Below, piece by piece: positions 1 through 8,804 of a stretch of 64,000 nucleotides of DNA. The DNA is from Salinibacter sp. 10B (GTDB taxonomy: Bacteria; Bacteroidota; Rhodothermia; Rhodothermales; Salinibacteraceae), in the NCBI RefSeq assembly GCF_002954405.1, contig NZ_MQWC01000004.1, positions 2,221,909 through 2,285,908 of the forward strand. Direction: 5' to 3'. Below the pieces are notes generated by a model. The model ran no database searches. It was not told where the DNA came from and saw nothing but the letters and a program-made list of their open reading frames with translations. Numbering within the stretch: position 1 is the stretch's first letter; each line of letters begins with the position of its first letter. A program made the position numbers and the translations under genes.

Positions 1-2
1 GT

Positions 3-629
3 CTCGACGACCTCACCTTTCAGCGCGTCGAGACCGGCGCTTTCTTCTCGTTCAAAACGCGGTATGAGTTTGGCTCGGTCAGCATTCCGATCTACGTGTG
101 GAATTGGAACGACATGGAGTCAAACACAGCCCTGCGGCTCGGGGTGTCGCGGTGGAGCTACTCGCGCGTTTACAGCACTCGGTTCCCAAAATTCAACACC
201 CCCATCGTGTACGAAGCCGACGCCGCGGGACGAGGTCTCCTGCTGAATTTTCAGTCCTATCCCCGCAGTGGCTTCCGAACCGACGTCACACTGGGCATCG
301 GGCGCGGGACCTTTCAGACGGACGACCGCGAACTCTCGGGCGCGCTCCCGTTCTTTTATGAGACGAGCGACCTCTCCGCCAATCCGCTGAGCCTGTACGG
401 CGAAGGCGCCTTTTCGTACCGATTCTCTTTCTTCCCCAAGGCCCCAGTGACGATGTATCTGGAGCCCGGCGTCGACATGAATATGTTCAACGTGACCTTC
501 AACTCGTTCGACGAGGTCGTGTCGCCCGGCCCCGGTGACGGGACCCCCCTCTCGACGGATGGATCGAGCTCCATCCAGCACTTCGACTTCATCGTCCGTC
601 CATGGATCCGGTTCTCTCTCAGCATTTGA
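3..629 (+). CDS. C-terminal part of a probable outer-membrane/surface protein (5' end outside window)
   Basis: The frame is open from the window edge to a TGA at 627-629, giving the last ~208 residues; the start codon lies upstream of the window. The sequence alternates aromatic and polar residues (for example FSYRFSFFPK, then VTMYLEPGVD) and ends in IVRPWIRFSLSI. This resembles beta strands of an outer-membrane barrel whose last strand carries aromatic residues. No cysteine, catalytic motif or repeat is visible. The lipoprotein gene begins 45 bp downstream on the same strand, so the two may be cotranscribed. I do not recognise the family; the barrel assignment rests on strand pattern only. 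Confidence 0.55.
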   Translation, partial: LDDLTFQRVETGAFFSFKTRYEFGSVSIPIYVWNWNDMESNTALRLGVSRWSYSRVYSTRFPKFNTPIVYEADAAGRGLLLNFQSYPRSGFRTDVTLGIGRGTFQTDDRELSGALPFFYETSDLSANPLSLYGEGAFSYRFSFFPKAPVTMYLEPGVDMNMFNVTFNSFDEVVSPGPGDGTPLSTDGSSSIQHFDFIVRPWIRFSLSI

Positions 630-674
630 CCGTTCCGCTCTCGCCTCCCGCGCACTCCCACGTGCTGTTCCCCG

Positions 675-2603
675 ATGTCTTTTCTCTCTGTGTCCAGTTC
701 CCGCCGTTCGTGTTCACGCCCTCTTGCGATCCTCCTTCTCCTCGGCCCGCTTCTCCTCACCGGGTGTGACGGCATTGGCACGAGCGAAGCCCCAGACCGC
801 GAGGCTCCGGACCAAAACGACGGCGGCGGGCAAGCCCCTGCGCTCTCGATTGGCCGCACCGCCTACGATTACGGCTTCGTGCACGTAGACACGCCGCAGC
901 GTCGCACCGTTGCCCTCATCAACAACGGCTCGCCTCCCCCAGACTCGGCAAACCGGACCGGCGCACTGGAGGGCGACGTTGCCCTTGCCGGGACGGATAC
1001 GGAGCGATTCACAATCGAATCGGGGGACGGCTCATTCACCCTGGCGCCGGGCGATACGCTGGACGTGCTCGTCTCGTTTGACCCAGAGAAGGACCGCGTG
1101 ACGAGCCGGGCCCAACTGGAAATCACCCACAACGACACCGACCGCAAGACCCCGCTTCCGGTGCCCCTTCAAGGGGATGGTGTGGTCTTCGAGGGCGGCT
1201 CGGGCAGCGCCAATGCTCCCTACCAGATTGCACGCCCCGACCAGCTTCAGGTCATCAACAACGGACTGCGCACCGAGGACTTCGTTATGGTCGGGGACGT
1301 GGATGCCAGCGTTACGCGCAATTGGAACGAGGGCGACGGCTTCATTCCTATTGGGGAGCGTACCGACGGCGAACGGTTTACCGGCACGTTCGACGGCGCG
1401 GGGCACGTCGTCTCGGACCTCTGGATCCGGCGGTCGGACACGAACGGAATTGGGCTCTTTGCGGCCCTGGGCAACACGTCCCTCCATGATGTGACGCTTC
1501 GCGGTGTTGAAATTTCCGGCGGAAGCCAGACCGGCGCCCTCGTCGGCCAAAATGCGGGAGGAACCATCGAATTCGTGAGCGTAACGGGCACCGTGAACGG
1601 CAACGTGGGCGTGGGCGGTGTCGCCGGACTCAACTTCGACAATGGGACCCTCCGGTCTGTTCAGAGCAGAGCCTCCGTGCAGGGCGAGGCGCTCGTGGGC
1701 GGACTCGCGGGGCGCAACCACGAGAGCTCCATCCGTAATGCGACCACGGAGGGGGCCGTGGAGGGAAAGGGACCTGCGGGTGAAGTAGGAGGCCTCGTAG
1801 GTCGAAATGTGCAGGGCGAAATTCGTCGATCATCGGCCCAGGGCGACGTGTCGAGTAACGGGTCCCGAGGACAGGTCGGCGGGCTCGTCGGGCGCAACGT
1901 GGGCGGCACAATTGCGGACGCATCGTACGCCGCCGGGACCGTGCAGGCTCTCGCAAGTGCGGGCGGACTCGTGGGGGCCAACTTTGCTGGCGGAACCCTC
2001 CGGACGTCCACAGCCAGCGGAAATGTGATCAGCACCGACCGGGCGGGGGGACTCGTGGGCCGAAACGCGGTGACGGGGCGCCTCCAGACGTCCAGTGCAA
2101 CTGCGAGCGTGGACGCAGACCGGAATGCAGGGGGACTCGTGGGCCTGAACCGGGCACAGGTGCACGGCTGCTGGGCAAGGGGCCCTGTCCAGGGAAAAAC
2201 AAATGTCGGCGGACTGGCCGGTGCCAACCTCGGCGTCATTGAGGCCTCGTACGCGCACAGTTCCGTGGCGGGAGACACGCGCGTCGGGGGGCTCGTGGGA
2301 CGTGGCAATGGAGGGACGCTGCAGCAAGCCTACGCCGCCGGCTCCGTATCGGGCTCGACGGACGTTGGGGGCCTTGTGGGCCGACAGGCGGGCAGCACGG
2401 TGAGCAGCAGCTACTGGGACACGAACACCACGAACCAGAGCCGCCCGGTAGGAACCCAGGAAGAGACCTCGGTGGAGGCAACCGGCCTTTCGACTGGGCA
2501 GATGACGGGAGCAGCGGCCGCCGAGCACATGCCCGGACTGGACTTCACGGAAATGTGGATGCCGATCGACGGCGCTTACCCCGCGCTCCGGTGGGAAGAG
2601 TGA
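675..2603 (+). CDS. Surface lipoprotein with a choice-of-anchor-D-like domain and 11 GLUG repeats
   Basis: 642 residues. The N-terminus is a lipoprotein signal: basic SSRRSCSRP, a leucine-rich core and the lipobox LLTGC, with Cys31 as the lipidated residue. Residues ~55-165 look like an ASH/choice-of-anchor-D immunoglobulin-like domain (YDYGFVHVDTPQRRTVAL, then LAPGDTLDVLVSFDP). From ~240 to ~590 I count eleven GLUG-type repeats with the core GGLVGRN/GGLAGAN, spaced about 25-35 residues apart. A SYWDTNT tail follows, as is common at the end of GLUG proteins. GLUG proteins are typically exported and are associated with adhesion or surface display; the ligand is unknown. The gene is convergent with the helicase, leaving only 12 bp between stop codons. 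Confidence 0.82.
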   Translation: MSFLSVSSSRRSCSRPLAILLLLGPLLLTGCDGIGTSEAPDREAPDQNDGGGQAPALSIGRTAYDYGFVHVDTPQRRTVALINNGSPPPDSANRTGALEGDVALAGTDTERFTIESGDGSFTLAPGDTLDVLVSFDPEKDRVTSRAQLEITHNDTDRKTPLPVPLQGDGVVFEGGSGSANAPYQIARPDQLQVINNGLRTEDFVMVGDVDASVTRNWNEGDGFIPIGERTDGERFTGTFDGAGHVVSDLWIRRSDTNGIGLFAALGNTSLHDVTLRGVEISGGSQTGALVGQNAGGTIEFVSVTGTVNGNVGVGGVAGLNFDNGTLRSVQSRASVQGEALVGGLAGRNHESSIRNATTEGAVEGKGPAGEVGGLVGRNVQGEIRRSSAQGDVSSNGSRGQVGGLVGRNVGGTIADASYAAGTVQALASAGGLVGANFAGGTLRTSTASGNVISTDRAGGLVGRNAVTGRLQTSSATASVDADRNAGGLVGLNRAQVHGCWARGPVQGKTNVGGLAGANLGVIEASYAHSSVAGDTRVGGLVGRGNGGTLQQAYAAGSVSGSTDVGGLVGRQAGSTVSSSYWDTNTTNQSRPVGTQEETSVEATGLSTGQMTGAAAAEHMPGLDFTEMWMPIDGAYPALRWEE

Positions 2604-2615
2604 CGGTTCACGCGG

Positions 2616-4874
2616 CTACAGCCGCACCTCGCGGCCCTCGTTTTGAGCATAGGCCTGAACATCCGCAAACACGTCGGCGTGGGTGACGGTGGTGCTGTCG
2701 CCCACGACAATGGCCTTCCGCTTGGCCCGCGTTAGCGCCACGTTGAAGCGGCGGGGCTCATCCAGAAAGCCGATGGCCCCGCGCTCGTTGCTGCGAACGA
2801 GCGAGACAATCACGACCTCCTTCTCGCGGCCCTGGAAGCCGTCGACCGTGTCGACTTCTAGCTCGTCTATATCGAGCCGCTGCTCAATCCGGTCCACCTG
2901 ATCGTCGTACGGCGAAATGACGGCGATCTGTCCCGGAGCCATCTCGGCATTCAGCAGATCGGTGACGAGCTGCGCCACGAGCTCGGCCTCACGGGGATTC
3001 TCGCGGGAGTGCGATCCGGATCGCTGACGCTCAGGAGCCTCAATGCCTGCAGTGTCGACGAAGACGAAGGGCGCCTCCGGATCGAGAATCTCACGTCGCT
3101 CCGGTGGCAAGTCGCCCGGCGGTACGCCGAGGTCAGCCAGCGTGTGCTGCCGCACCGCGTCGTCGGCCAGCAGTCGATCGTCGTAGAAAGTGCGGCTGGA
3201 AAAGCCCATGATGGTCTCGTGCATCCGGTACTGCGTGCGCAACAGACTGCGGATGGAATTGGGCGTCTCGGGATCCGTCTCGTGGTGCTTAGCGAGGCGC
3301 TCGAAGAGGGTGTACTGCAGCCCACTCTCGGCCGCCTCCGGGTTCAGAATGGTGGGCGGCAACTGCTTGTGATCGCCCACGAGAATCGCACGACGAGCGT
3401 GCGTCATCGGAATCCAGCAGGACGGCGCCGTGGCCTGCGTGGCCTCGTCAACGATGAGGGTATCAAACGTTTGATGCTGCAAAAGGTCACTGCCGGCGGT
3501 CGAGTTGGTGCTGCACACCACGTCGGCGGCGCTCAGCACCTCGTCGATCGCCTCTTGCTCCAGCCGCTCGGCCTCGTCGAAGAGGTCATCGGCCTTGTCG
3601 CGAAGGTCGAGCCACTCGGCCATCTCCTCGATCTTTTCCGGCGGTACGCCCCGCGATCCACGGCCCTCTTCGGCCAGTTCCTGAATCTTGCGATCCGACA
3701 TGCCGCGGCGCCAACGGCCCGATGGATGCGTGAGGTCGTCCTGCTCTTCTAAGAGATCGAAGGCGTCCTCACGCCGGGCCTGCGAGCGCCGATAGGTGTC
3801 GTTGTCTTCAATCTGAGCATCGAGCGTGTGGGCATGAAGGGCCTCCGTAACCCGGGCCGGATGGCCGAGGCGGACGACCTCCTCCCCCTGCTCGACCAGC
3901 AACTCAACCATGTTGTCGACGGCCGTGTTGGACGCTGCAGTCGCGAGCACCGACTCGCCCCGATCCAGACACTGCCGGATGACCTCGATCGCGGTGGTCG
4001 TCTTGCCGGTGCCGGGCGGGCCGTGGATGAGGTGCACATCGTTGGTCCCCAGGGCTTCCCGAACGGCCTGTCGTTGAGAAGCGTTGAGGACCGGATTGTG
4101 CCAGTCGCCCACGTCCACGGCGTCCGCTTCGGCGGGCGAAGACGCCCCCGTACACACGTCGCGGAGATGGGCAAGCGTCCCCTCGGCCGTTGGGAGCTGA
4201 GCCAGCGCATCTTGCATCCGCTGGTACGTAATGTCGTTCACGTAGAGATCCACTCGCAGCCCTTTGCCGAACACCCATCCATCCGGCTTCGAGCCGAAGG
4301 ACACAGTCACGGAATAGTTGGTGACCTGTGTGACGGTGCCGGTGGGATTGTCGTCCCGGAGCGGATCCTTCTTCGACACCATGACGAGATCGCCCACCCG
4401 GAGCTCGTGATCGGGGAGGGGCTGGCCTTTCTCCTGGCGCATAAACTTGACGCGATGCCCCCCGAGTCCCTCCCCTTCGTCCCGTCCTCGCATGCGGAGC
4501 AGCGCCCGCCCCCGCCGCTCGCGTTCACGTCCCGACAAATTTTCGATCTCTTGCTCGTGGCGCCGCATCTCCTCCTCGCGCTCCAACTCGACGAGGTCGG
4601 TGAGGCGATCAGCATACGCCCGTGCGGTCCTGGTCTCCTCGTCCAGTGCCGCAATTGACACCGTGGCGGTACCGATGCGCCCCCCATCGAGGGACTGAAC
4701 AATTCGGTCGGCCACGTCGGCCGTCACGTCCACCGTGGCCGTGTCGCCCTCAATGTCGATGGCCCCGATGGCGTCGGGGTCCACATTGGCCTCGTTCACA
4801 ACGGCACCGACAATGTCGCCGGGGCCTTCGCCGTTGAGTCCCTGCACGAGCAGCGTGGTGGTTTCGTCGCTCAT
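2616..4874 (-). CDS. UPF1/IGHMBP2-like superfamily 1 helicase with an N-terminal DbpA-like RNA-binding domain
   Basis: 752 residues. The helicase core shows Walker A GPPGTGKTTT (~285-294), motif II IVDEATQAT, motif III VGDHKQLPP, motif IV around TQYRMHETIMGF, and motifs V/VI VDGFQGREKEVVIV and NVALTRAKRKAIVVGD. This is the UPF1/SMUBP2 (SF1B) subgroup, ATP-driven 5'-3' translocases on RNA or DNA. Residues ~150-215 form the barrel-like 1B segment. Residues ~15-75 (PGDIVGAVVNEAN, then AIGAIDIEG) match the RRM-like RNA-binding domain at the C-terminus of DbpA/CsdA DEAD-box helicases. That domain is not usual in this helicase family. A charged, probably helical stretch (~80-130) joins the two. The partner RNA is unknown. 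The ATG at 4874 has no strong Shine-Dalgarno site. Confidence 0.9.
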   Translation of the reverse strand: MSDETTTLLVQGLNGEGPGDIVGAVVNEANVDPDAIGAIDIEGDTATVDVTADVADRIVQSLDGGRIGTATVSIAALDEETRTARAYADRLTDLVELEREEEMRRHEQEIENLSGRERERRGRALLRMRGRDEGEGLGGHRVKFMRQEKGQPLPDHELRVGDLVMVSKKDPLRDDNPTGTVTQVTNYSVTVSFGSKPDGWVFGKGLRVDLYVNDITYQRMQDALAQLPTAEGTLAHLRDVCTGASSPAEADAVDVGDWHNPVLNASQRQAVREALGTNDVHLIHGPPGTGKTTTAIEVIRQCLDRGESVLATAASNTAVDNMVELLVEQGEEVVRLGHPARVTEALHAHTLDAQIEDNDTYRRSQARREDAFDLLEEQDDLTHPSGRWRRGMSDRKIQELAEEGRGSRGVPPEKIEEMAEWLDLRDKADDLFDEAERLEQEAIDEVLSAADVVCSTNSTAGSDLLQHQTFDTLIVDEATQATAPSCWIPMTHARRAILVGDHKQLPPTILNPEAAESGLQYTLFERLAKHHETDPETPNSIRSLLRTQYRMHETIMGFSSRTFYDDRLLADDAVRQHTLADLGVPPGDLPPERREILDPEAPFVFVDTAGIEAPERQRSGSHSRENPREAELVAQLVTDLLNAEMAPGQIAVISPYDDQVDRIEQRLDIDELEVDTVDGFQGREKEVVIVSLVRSNERGAIGFLDEPRRFNVALTRAKRKAIVVGDSTTVTHADVFADVQAYAQNEGREVRL

Positions 4875-5002
4875 GCGCTTTTGGGCTGGATTTGTTCGAC
4901 ATCCTCTTCCCTATCCTCTACCCAGAGGCCAATTTGAGAGTTGCAAAAGGGGCAGTGGAAGACGTGTAAAGGAAGCAGCTCGGCGTCGTTGACGTGGACT
5001 TA

Positions 5003-5161
5003 GAGACTGTTTTGATTTTTGAGCGGGTTTGAGAATCGACGAGATATTTCGCAGGAATTGGAGGGCCGTCTGTTGCCCAGAAGGAGCTCCTGTTGGATCC
5101 CGACGATCTGCAGTCGTCGCGCTCTGCCTGAACTGTCATCGTGTGAAATCAAAACAATCTC
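5003..5161 (+). mobile_element. MITE-like element, copy A (159 bp), with TTA target duplication
   Basis: The ends are inverted repeats: GAGACTGTTTTGATTT on the left and GAGATTGTTTTGATTT read from the right (15 of 16 match). The element is flanked by the 3-bp direct repeat TTA (5000-5002 and 5162-5164). The interior has no convincing gene but holds a dyad, CGACGA TCTGCAG TCGTCG. It is nearly the same sequence as the element at 63637-63796 in the opposite orientation, and a diverged relative lies at 28529-28689. GAG-type ends with a TNA duplication recall IS5-superfamily (IS1031-like) elements, so it may be moved in trans by such a transposase; none is in the window. The right TTA is also the rfbD stop codon. 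Confidence 0.8.
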
Positions 5162-6073
5162 TTAGACCCCAGAGGCCCGTCCCCCTTGTTGCGACGTGCG
5201 CTCCCGCAGCCCCGCCAACTGCTCCGTCCACGTCGGAATCGTGAGGTCGAAGGTCTCTCGCGCCCTGCCAGAATCAAGCACCGTGTACTTCGGACGAGCG
5301 GCAGCCGTGGGGTACTCGTCGGAGGACACGGGCTCGACGGTCACGTCGTCGCACCCGAACGTCGAGAAGATGGCTCGGGCAAATCCGTACCAGCTCGTCT
5401 GGCCAGACGCGGCGAGATGATAGAGGCCGCTTGCCTCCCTCGGGGCCTCTCGCGCCTGCACATGACGCAGCATTGTCGCAGTAGCTTCGGCAATCCACCC
5501 CGCCCACGTCGGCGTGCCCGTCTGGTCGTCGACCACCGTGAGGGTGTCGTTCTCGTCGGCAAGCCGGAGCATGGTCCGCAGGAAATTGGAGCGGCGGTCG
5601 CTGTAGACCCAGCTCGTGCGCAGGATGAGGTGCCGACCGCCTACGTCTTGAATCGCCTCCTCTCCCGCCCGCTTCGTGCGGCCGTAGACATTGATTGGAT
5701 TGGGGGCATCGGTCTCCTCGTACGGGGCCGTGTGCGTCCCGTCGAAGACATAGTCGGTGGAATAGTGCACAAGCCACGCCCCTACCTTGGCCGCTGCCTC
5801 CGAGAGCACCCTGGGGGCCTCGGCGTTAAGGACCCGCGCCGACTCGACCTCCTGCTCCGCCTGGTCGACCGCCGTGTAGGCCGCCGCGTTGACGATCACA
5901 TCCGGCTCGATCTCCCGCACAGCCGCCCGCAGGGACGAAGGGTCGGTGAGATCGGTCTGCTCCCGACCGGGCGCCGCCACCGATCCGATTCGCGCAAGAG
6001 GCGCGCGCAACTCGTGTCCCACCTGTCCGGTCCCCCCCAGTAGCAGAAGAGTCGAATCCTTGGGGATACTCAT
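5162..6073 (-). CDS. rfbD: dTDP-4-dehydrorhamnose reductase
   Basis: 303 residues. Reduces dTDP-4-dehydro-L-rhamnose to dTDP-L-rhamnose with NAD(P)H, the last step of rhamnose donor synthesis. The Rossmann motif LLLGGTGQVGHEL is at the N-terminus, followed by NAAAYTAVDQAE, STDYVFDGT and the catalytic YGRTKRAGE (Tyr-x3-Lys). I chose the ATG at 6073 over the GTG one codon upstream. It is the last gene of the minus-strand rfbB-A-C-D run, 16 bp after rfbC. The stop codon TAA is the target-site duplication of MITE copy A, so the element begins right after the stop and is likely transcribed with the operon's 3' end. Confidence 0.95.
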   Translation of the reverse strand: MSIPKDSTLLLLGGTGQVGHELRAPLARIGSVAAPGREQTDLTDPSSLRAAVREIEPDVIVNAAAYTAVDQAEQEVESARVLNAEAPRVLSEAAAKVGAWLVHYSTDYVFDGTHTAPYEETDAPNPINVYGRTKRAGEEAIQDVGGRHLILRTSWVYSDRRSNFLRTMLRLADENDTLTVVDDQTGTPTWAGWIAEATATMLRHVQAREAPREASGLYHLAASGQTSWYGFARAIFSTFGCDDVTVEPVSSDEYPTAAARPKYTVLDSGRARETFDLTIPTWTEQLAGLRERTSQQGGRASGV

Positions 6074-6089
6074 CACGGAAGGAAGCGCA

Positions 6090-6662
6090 TTAGGAAATGG
6101 GCGTGTGCGCCGTCCCGAACGCGAACCGCTCTTCGGAAAGGGCTTCTATCCCCGGCGCCTCACGGTCGCGCTCCGAAAGCACCGGGTCGTCCACTGGCCA
6201 GTCAATGCCGAGCGTTGGATCGTTCCAATGAATGACGCCCTCCGCTTCGGGGTGGTAGAAGTCGGTGCACTTGTAGTGAAAGAGGGCCTCGTCCCCAGTC
6301 ACCACGAATCCATGCGCAAACCCTTCCGGCACGTACAACTGACGACCATTTTCAGCCGAGAGTCTCAAGCCCTCCCACTCTCCGAAGGTATCCGACCCAG
6401 CCCGGATGTCGACGACAACGTCGTAGACCTCTCCTTTCAAAACAGTGATCAGCTTCCCTTGTGGGCGTGGATTTTGGAAGTGGAGGCCCCGCAACACGTG
6501 CGTCCGGGAGCGCGAGAGATTGTCCTGCACAAACGTCACGTCGAGCCCATGCTTGCCGTAGTCGCGGGCGTTCCACGTCTCCAGGAATGCCCCACGATCG
6601 TCGGTATACACGTCTGGCTCGATGACGCGCACACCGGGAAGAGTCCCGTCAAATACGTCCAT
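6090..6662 (-). CDS. rfbC: dTDP-4-dehydrorhamnose 3,5-epimerase
   Basis: 190 residues from the ATG at 6662. Two ATGs lie slightly upstream (6674, 6677), but family members normally begin just before the L.GV..IEP segment, here LPGVRVIEPDV. Converts dTDP-4-dehydro-6-deoxyglucose to dTDP-4-dehydro-L-rhamnose. Family landmarks are DDRGAFLE, the catalytic-His segment VLRGLHFQ, GEVYDVVVDIR, the VPEGFAHGF loop and WNDPTLGIDWP near the C-terminus. The cupin fold and length are normal. It lies 21 bp downstream of rfbA and 16 bp upstream of rfbD on the same strand, so cotranscription is expected. Confidence 0.95.
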   Translation of the reverse strand: MDVFDGTLPGVRVIEPDVYTDDRGAFLETWNARDYGKHGLDVTFVQDNLSRSRTHVLRGLHFQNPRPQGKLITVLKGEVYDVVVDIRAGSDTFGEWEGLRLSAENGRQLYVPEGFAHGFVVTGDEALFHYKCTDFYHPEAEGVIHWNDPTLGIDWPVDDPVLSERDREAPGIEALSEERFAFGTAHTPIS

Positions 6663-6683
6663 GGCTGAGCACATCATTCAAGA

Positions 6684-7592
6684 TTACGCCGGCGTTCCTT
6701 CCGCCCGCCGGATGACCTGAAGAAGATACTGCCCATATGCGTTGTTGTCCATCGAGTGCCCGATTCGCCGCACGTCTTCGGAGGAAATCCACCCCTGACG
6801 CCACGCAATTTCCTCCGGACAACTAATCTTCAGCCCCTGTCGCTTCTCAATTGTCTGTACGAAGTTGGCGGCCTGCAGCAGCGAGTCGTGCGTGCCGGTG
6901 TCGAGCCACGCCATGCCCCGCCCCATGGTCTCGACCTGGAGTTCGCCCCGTTGGAGGTAGTGACGGTTTATATCGGTAATTTCCAGCTCTCCCCGATCGG
7001 ACGGCTCCAGCCCTTCTGCAATCTCAACGACATCCGAGCTGTAAAAGTATAGGCCGGTCACGGCATAATTTGAGGCCGGATCGTCGGGCTTTTCTTCAAT
7101 GGAGAGAGCCTGCCCGTCCCCGTCGAAATCGACGACCCCGTAGCGCTCCGGATCCTTGACGTAGTAAGCGAAGACGGTTCCCCCGCCCTCTTGCCGGGCT
7201 GCTCGCTGCAACCGTGCCGGCAGCCCCTCTCCATAAAAGATGTTGTCTCCGAGAATGAGGCAGACGTCATCGTCGCCAACAAAGTCGGACCCGATGGTAA
7301 ACGCCTGCGCGATGCCCTTCGGCTCTGGTTGCTCGGCGTAGTGCAGATTGAGCCCCCACTGATGCCCGTCGCCCAGCAGCGCCTCAAAGCGCGGCAGGTC
7401 TTTGGGCGTCGAGATAATGAGCACCTCCCGAATGCCCGCCAGCATGAGGGTCGACAGCGGATAATACACCATCGGCTTGTCGTAAATGGGCAGGAGTTGC
7501 TTGCTTACCGCCCGGGTGGCCGGATAGAGGCGCGTGCCTGCCCCACCGGCCAGGAGAATGCCCTTGCGCGTCCGACTAGAATCGTCACTCAT
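6684..7592 (-). CDS. rfbA: Glucose-1-phosphate thymidylyltransferase
   Basis: 302 residues, the usual length. Makes dTDP-glucose from dTTP and glucose-1-phosphate, the entry step to dTDP-L-rhamnose. The nucleotide-binding signature [14 protein letters not shown] is at residues ~11-24, followed by [27 protein letters not shown] (metal-binding Asp), [20 protein letters not shown] and [13 protein letters not shown]. These are classic RmlA residues. It sits between rfbB (111 bp upstream) and rfbC (21 bp downstream). End-product inhibition by dTDP-rhamnose is a family property and is not visible in the sequence. Confidence 0.96.
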   Translation of the reverse strand: MSDDSSRTRKGILLAGGAGTRLYPATRAVSKQLLPIYDKPMVYYPLSTLMLAGIREVLIISTPKDLPRFEALLGDGHQWGLNLHYAEQPEPKGIAQAFTIGSDFVGDDDVCLILGDNIFYGEGLPARLQRAARQEGGGTVFAYYVKDPERYGVVDFDGDGQALSIEEKPDDPASNYAVTGLYFYSSDVVEIAEGLEPSDRGELEITDINRHYLQRGELQVETMGRGMAWLDTGTHDSLLQAANFVQTIEKRQGLKISCPEEIAWRQGWISSEDVRRIGHSMDNNAYGQYLLQVIRRAEGTPA

Positions 7593-7703
7593 AGCATTTC
7601 GTGATTTCGGGTTTCTGCTAAAAAACGGATCGTAAAGACGCCCCGCGCCACGGGAATGACTCTCGCCCCCCGAAACGCCTCAACTCCCCCCCATCCCTCT
7701 CCC

Positions 7704-8720
7704 TCACCGAACAGCTCGCACCCACTCCCGATTTTCCACGTACCACTCAACCGTCCGGCGCAGGCCCTCCTCGAAATCGACCTGGGGGGCAAACCCAACA
7801 TCCTCTTCGATCTTGCGGGGATCGATCGCGTAGCGCCAGTCGTGGCCCGGGCGATCTTCCACAAACGTGATTAGGGAGCGATGTCCCTCGTCTGGCCCGT
7901 CGGGCCGTAGATCATCGAGAATGTCGCAAATCTGACGCACCACCGCAATGTTTTCTTTTTCGCAGCGTCCGCCCACGTTGTAGGTTTCCCCCACCTGTCC
8001 CTCCTGCAGTACGCGAAGAAGGGCACGAACGTGATCCTCAACGTAAAGCCAGTCGCGCACGTTCTTCCCGTCGCCGTACACCGGAATGGACTTTTCGTCG
8101 AGGGCGTTCAGGATGACCACGGGAATGAGCTTCTCCGGATGCTGGTACGGGCCGTAGTTGTTCGAGCAATTCGTAATGAGCACCGGCAGGCCGTAGGTGC
8201 GCTGCCAGGCGCGCACGAGATGGTCGGCCCCGGCCTTGCTCGCGGAGTAGGGAGAGCTGGGATCGTAGGGCGTTTCCTCCGTAAAGGCGCCCGTTGCCCC
8301 GAGTTCGCCGTATACCTCGTCGGTCGAGACGTGCAGAAAACGAAAGTCTTCCGGGGTGCCCTGCTCTTCCCAGTAGGTGCGGGCTGCCTCCAAGAGCACC
8401 TGCGTTCCCACCACGTTCGTTTGCACGAAGGCGGCCGGACCGTCGATTGAACGATCCACGTGCGACTCCGCCGCGAGATGGAGCACCCCATCCGGCTCGT
8501 GCTCACGGAAGAGCCGGTGCATGGCCGGCGCGTCGGTGATATCCTCCTGTGCAAAGTGGTGACGGGGATGATCCCTCACCGGGGCCAGATTTTCCAGGTG
8601 TCCCGCGTAGGTCAACGCGTCGACGGTAACCACGGTGGCCTCGGTCTGATCAATCAGATGACGTACCACCGCCGAGCCGATGAAGCCGGCGCCGCCGGTA
8701 ACCAACAGGGTATCATTCAT
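7704..8720 (-). CDS. rfbB: dTDP-glucose 4,6-dehydratase
   Basis: 338 residues. An extended short-chain dehydrogenase that oxidises dTDP-glucose and eliminates water to give dTDP-4-dehydro-6-deoxyglucose, using bound NAD+. The NAD motif [16 protein letters not shown] is at the start, [14 protein letters not shown] is typical of Rml[11 protein letters not shown] carries the catalytic Thr-Asp-Glu set, and [12 protein letters not shown] is the Tyr-x3-Lys pair. [17 protein letters not shown] is also diagnostic. The first of four rhamnose genes on the minus strand, 84 bp downstream of the permease stop. The 111 bp between it and rfbA hold a pyrimidine-rich stretch and no gene. Confidence 0.96.
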   Translation of the reverse strand: MNDTLLVTGGAGFIGSAVVRHLIDQTEATVVTVDALTYAGHLENLAPVRDHPRHHFAQEDITDAPAMHRLFREHEPDGVLHLAAESHVDRSIDGPAAFVQTNVVGTQVLLEAARTYWEEQGTPEDFRFLHVSTDEVYGELGATGAFTEETPYDPSSPYSASKAGADHLVRAWQRTYGLPVLITNCSNNYGPYQHPEKLIPVVILNALDEKSIPVYGDGKNVRDWLYVEDHVRALLRVLQEGQVGETYNVGGRCEKENIAVVRQICDILDDLRPDGPDEGHRSLITFVEDRPGHDWRYAIDPRKIEEDVGFAPQVDFEEGLRRTVEWYVENREWVRAVR

Positions 8721-8804
8721 AAGTGCCGTAGTGAGTCAAAAGAGCTGAAAGCGAAGAAAGCACACCTCAAAACGCGAGGGGGGGCGACCTGAGTCGTAAG
8801 AGAC

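Noticed and set aside
4918-5139. Open frames inside MITE copies A and C (e.g. ending in CLNCHRVKSKQSL-like peptides)
   Set aside because: They start and stop at different places in the copies, are broken in copy B and have no conserved product; the elements look non-coding.
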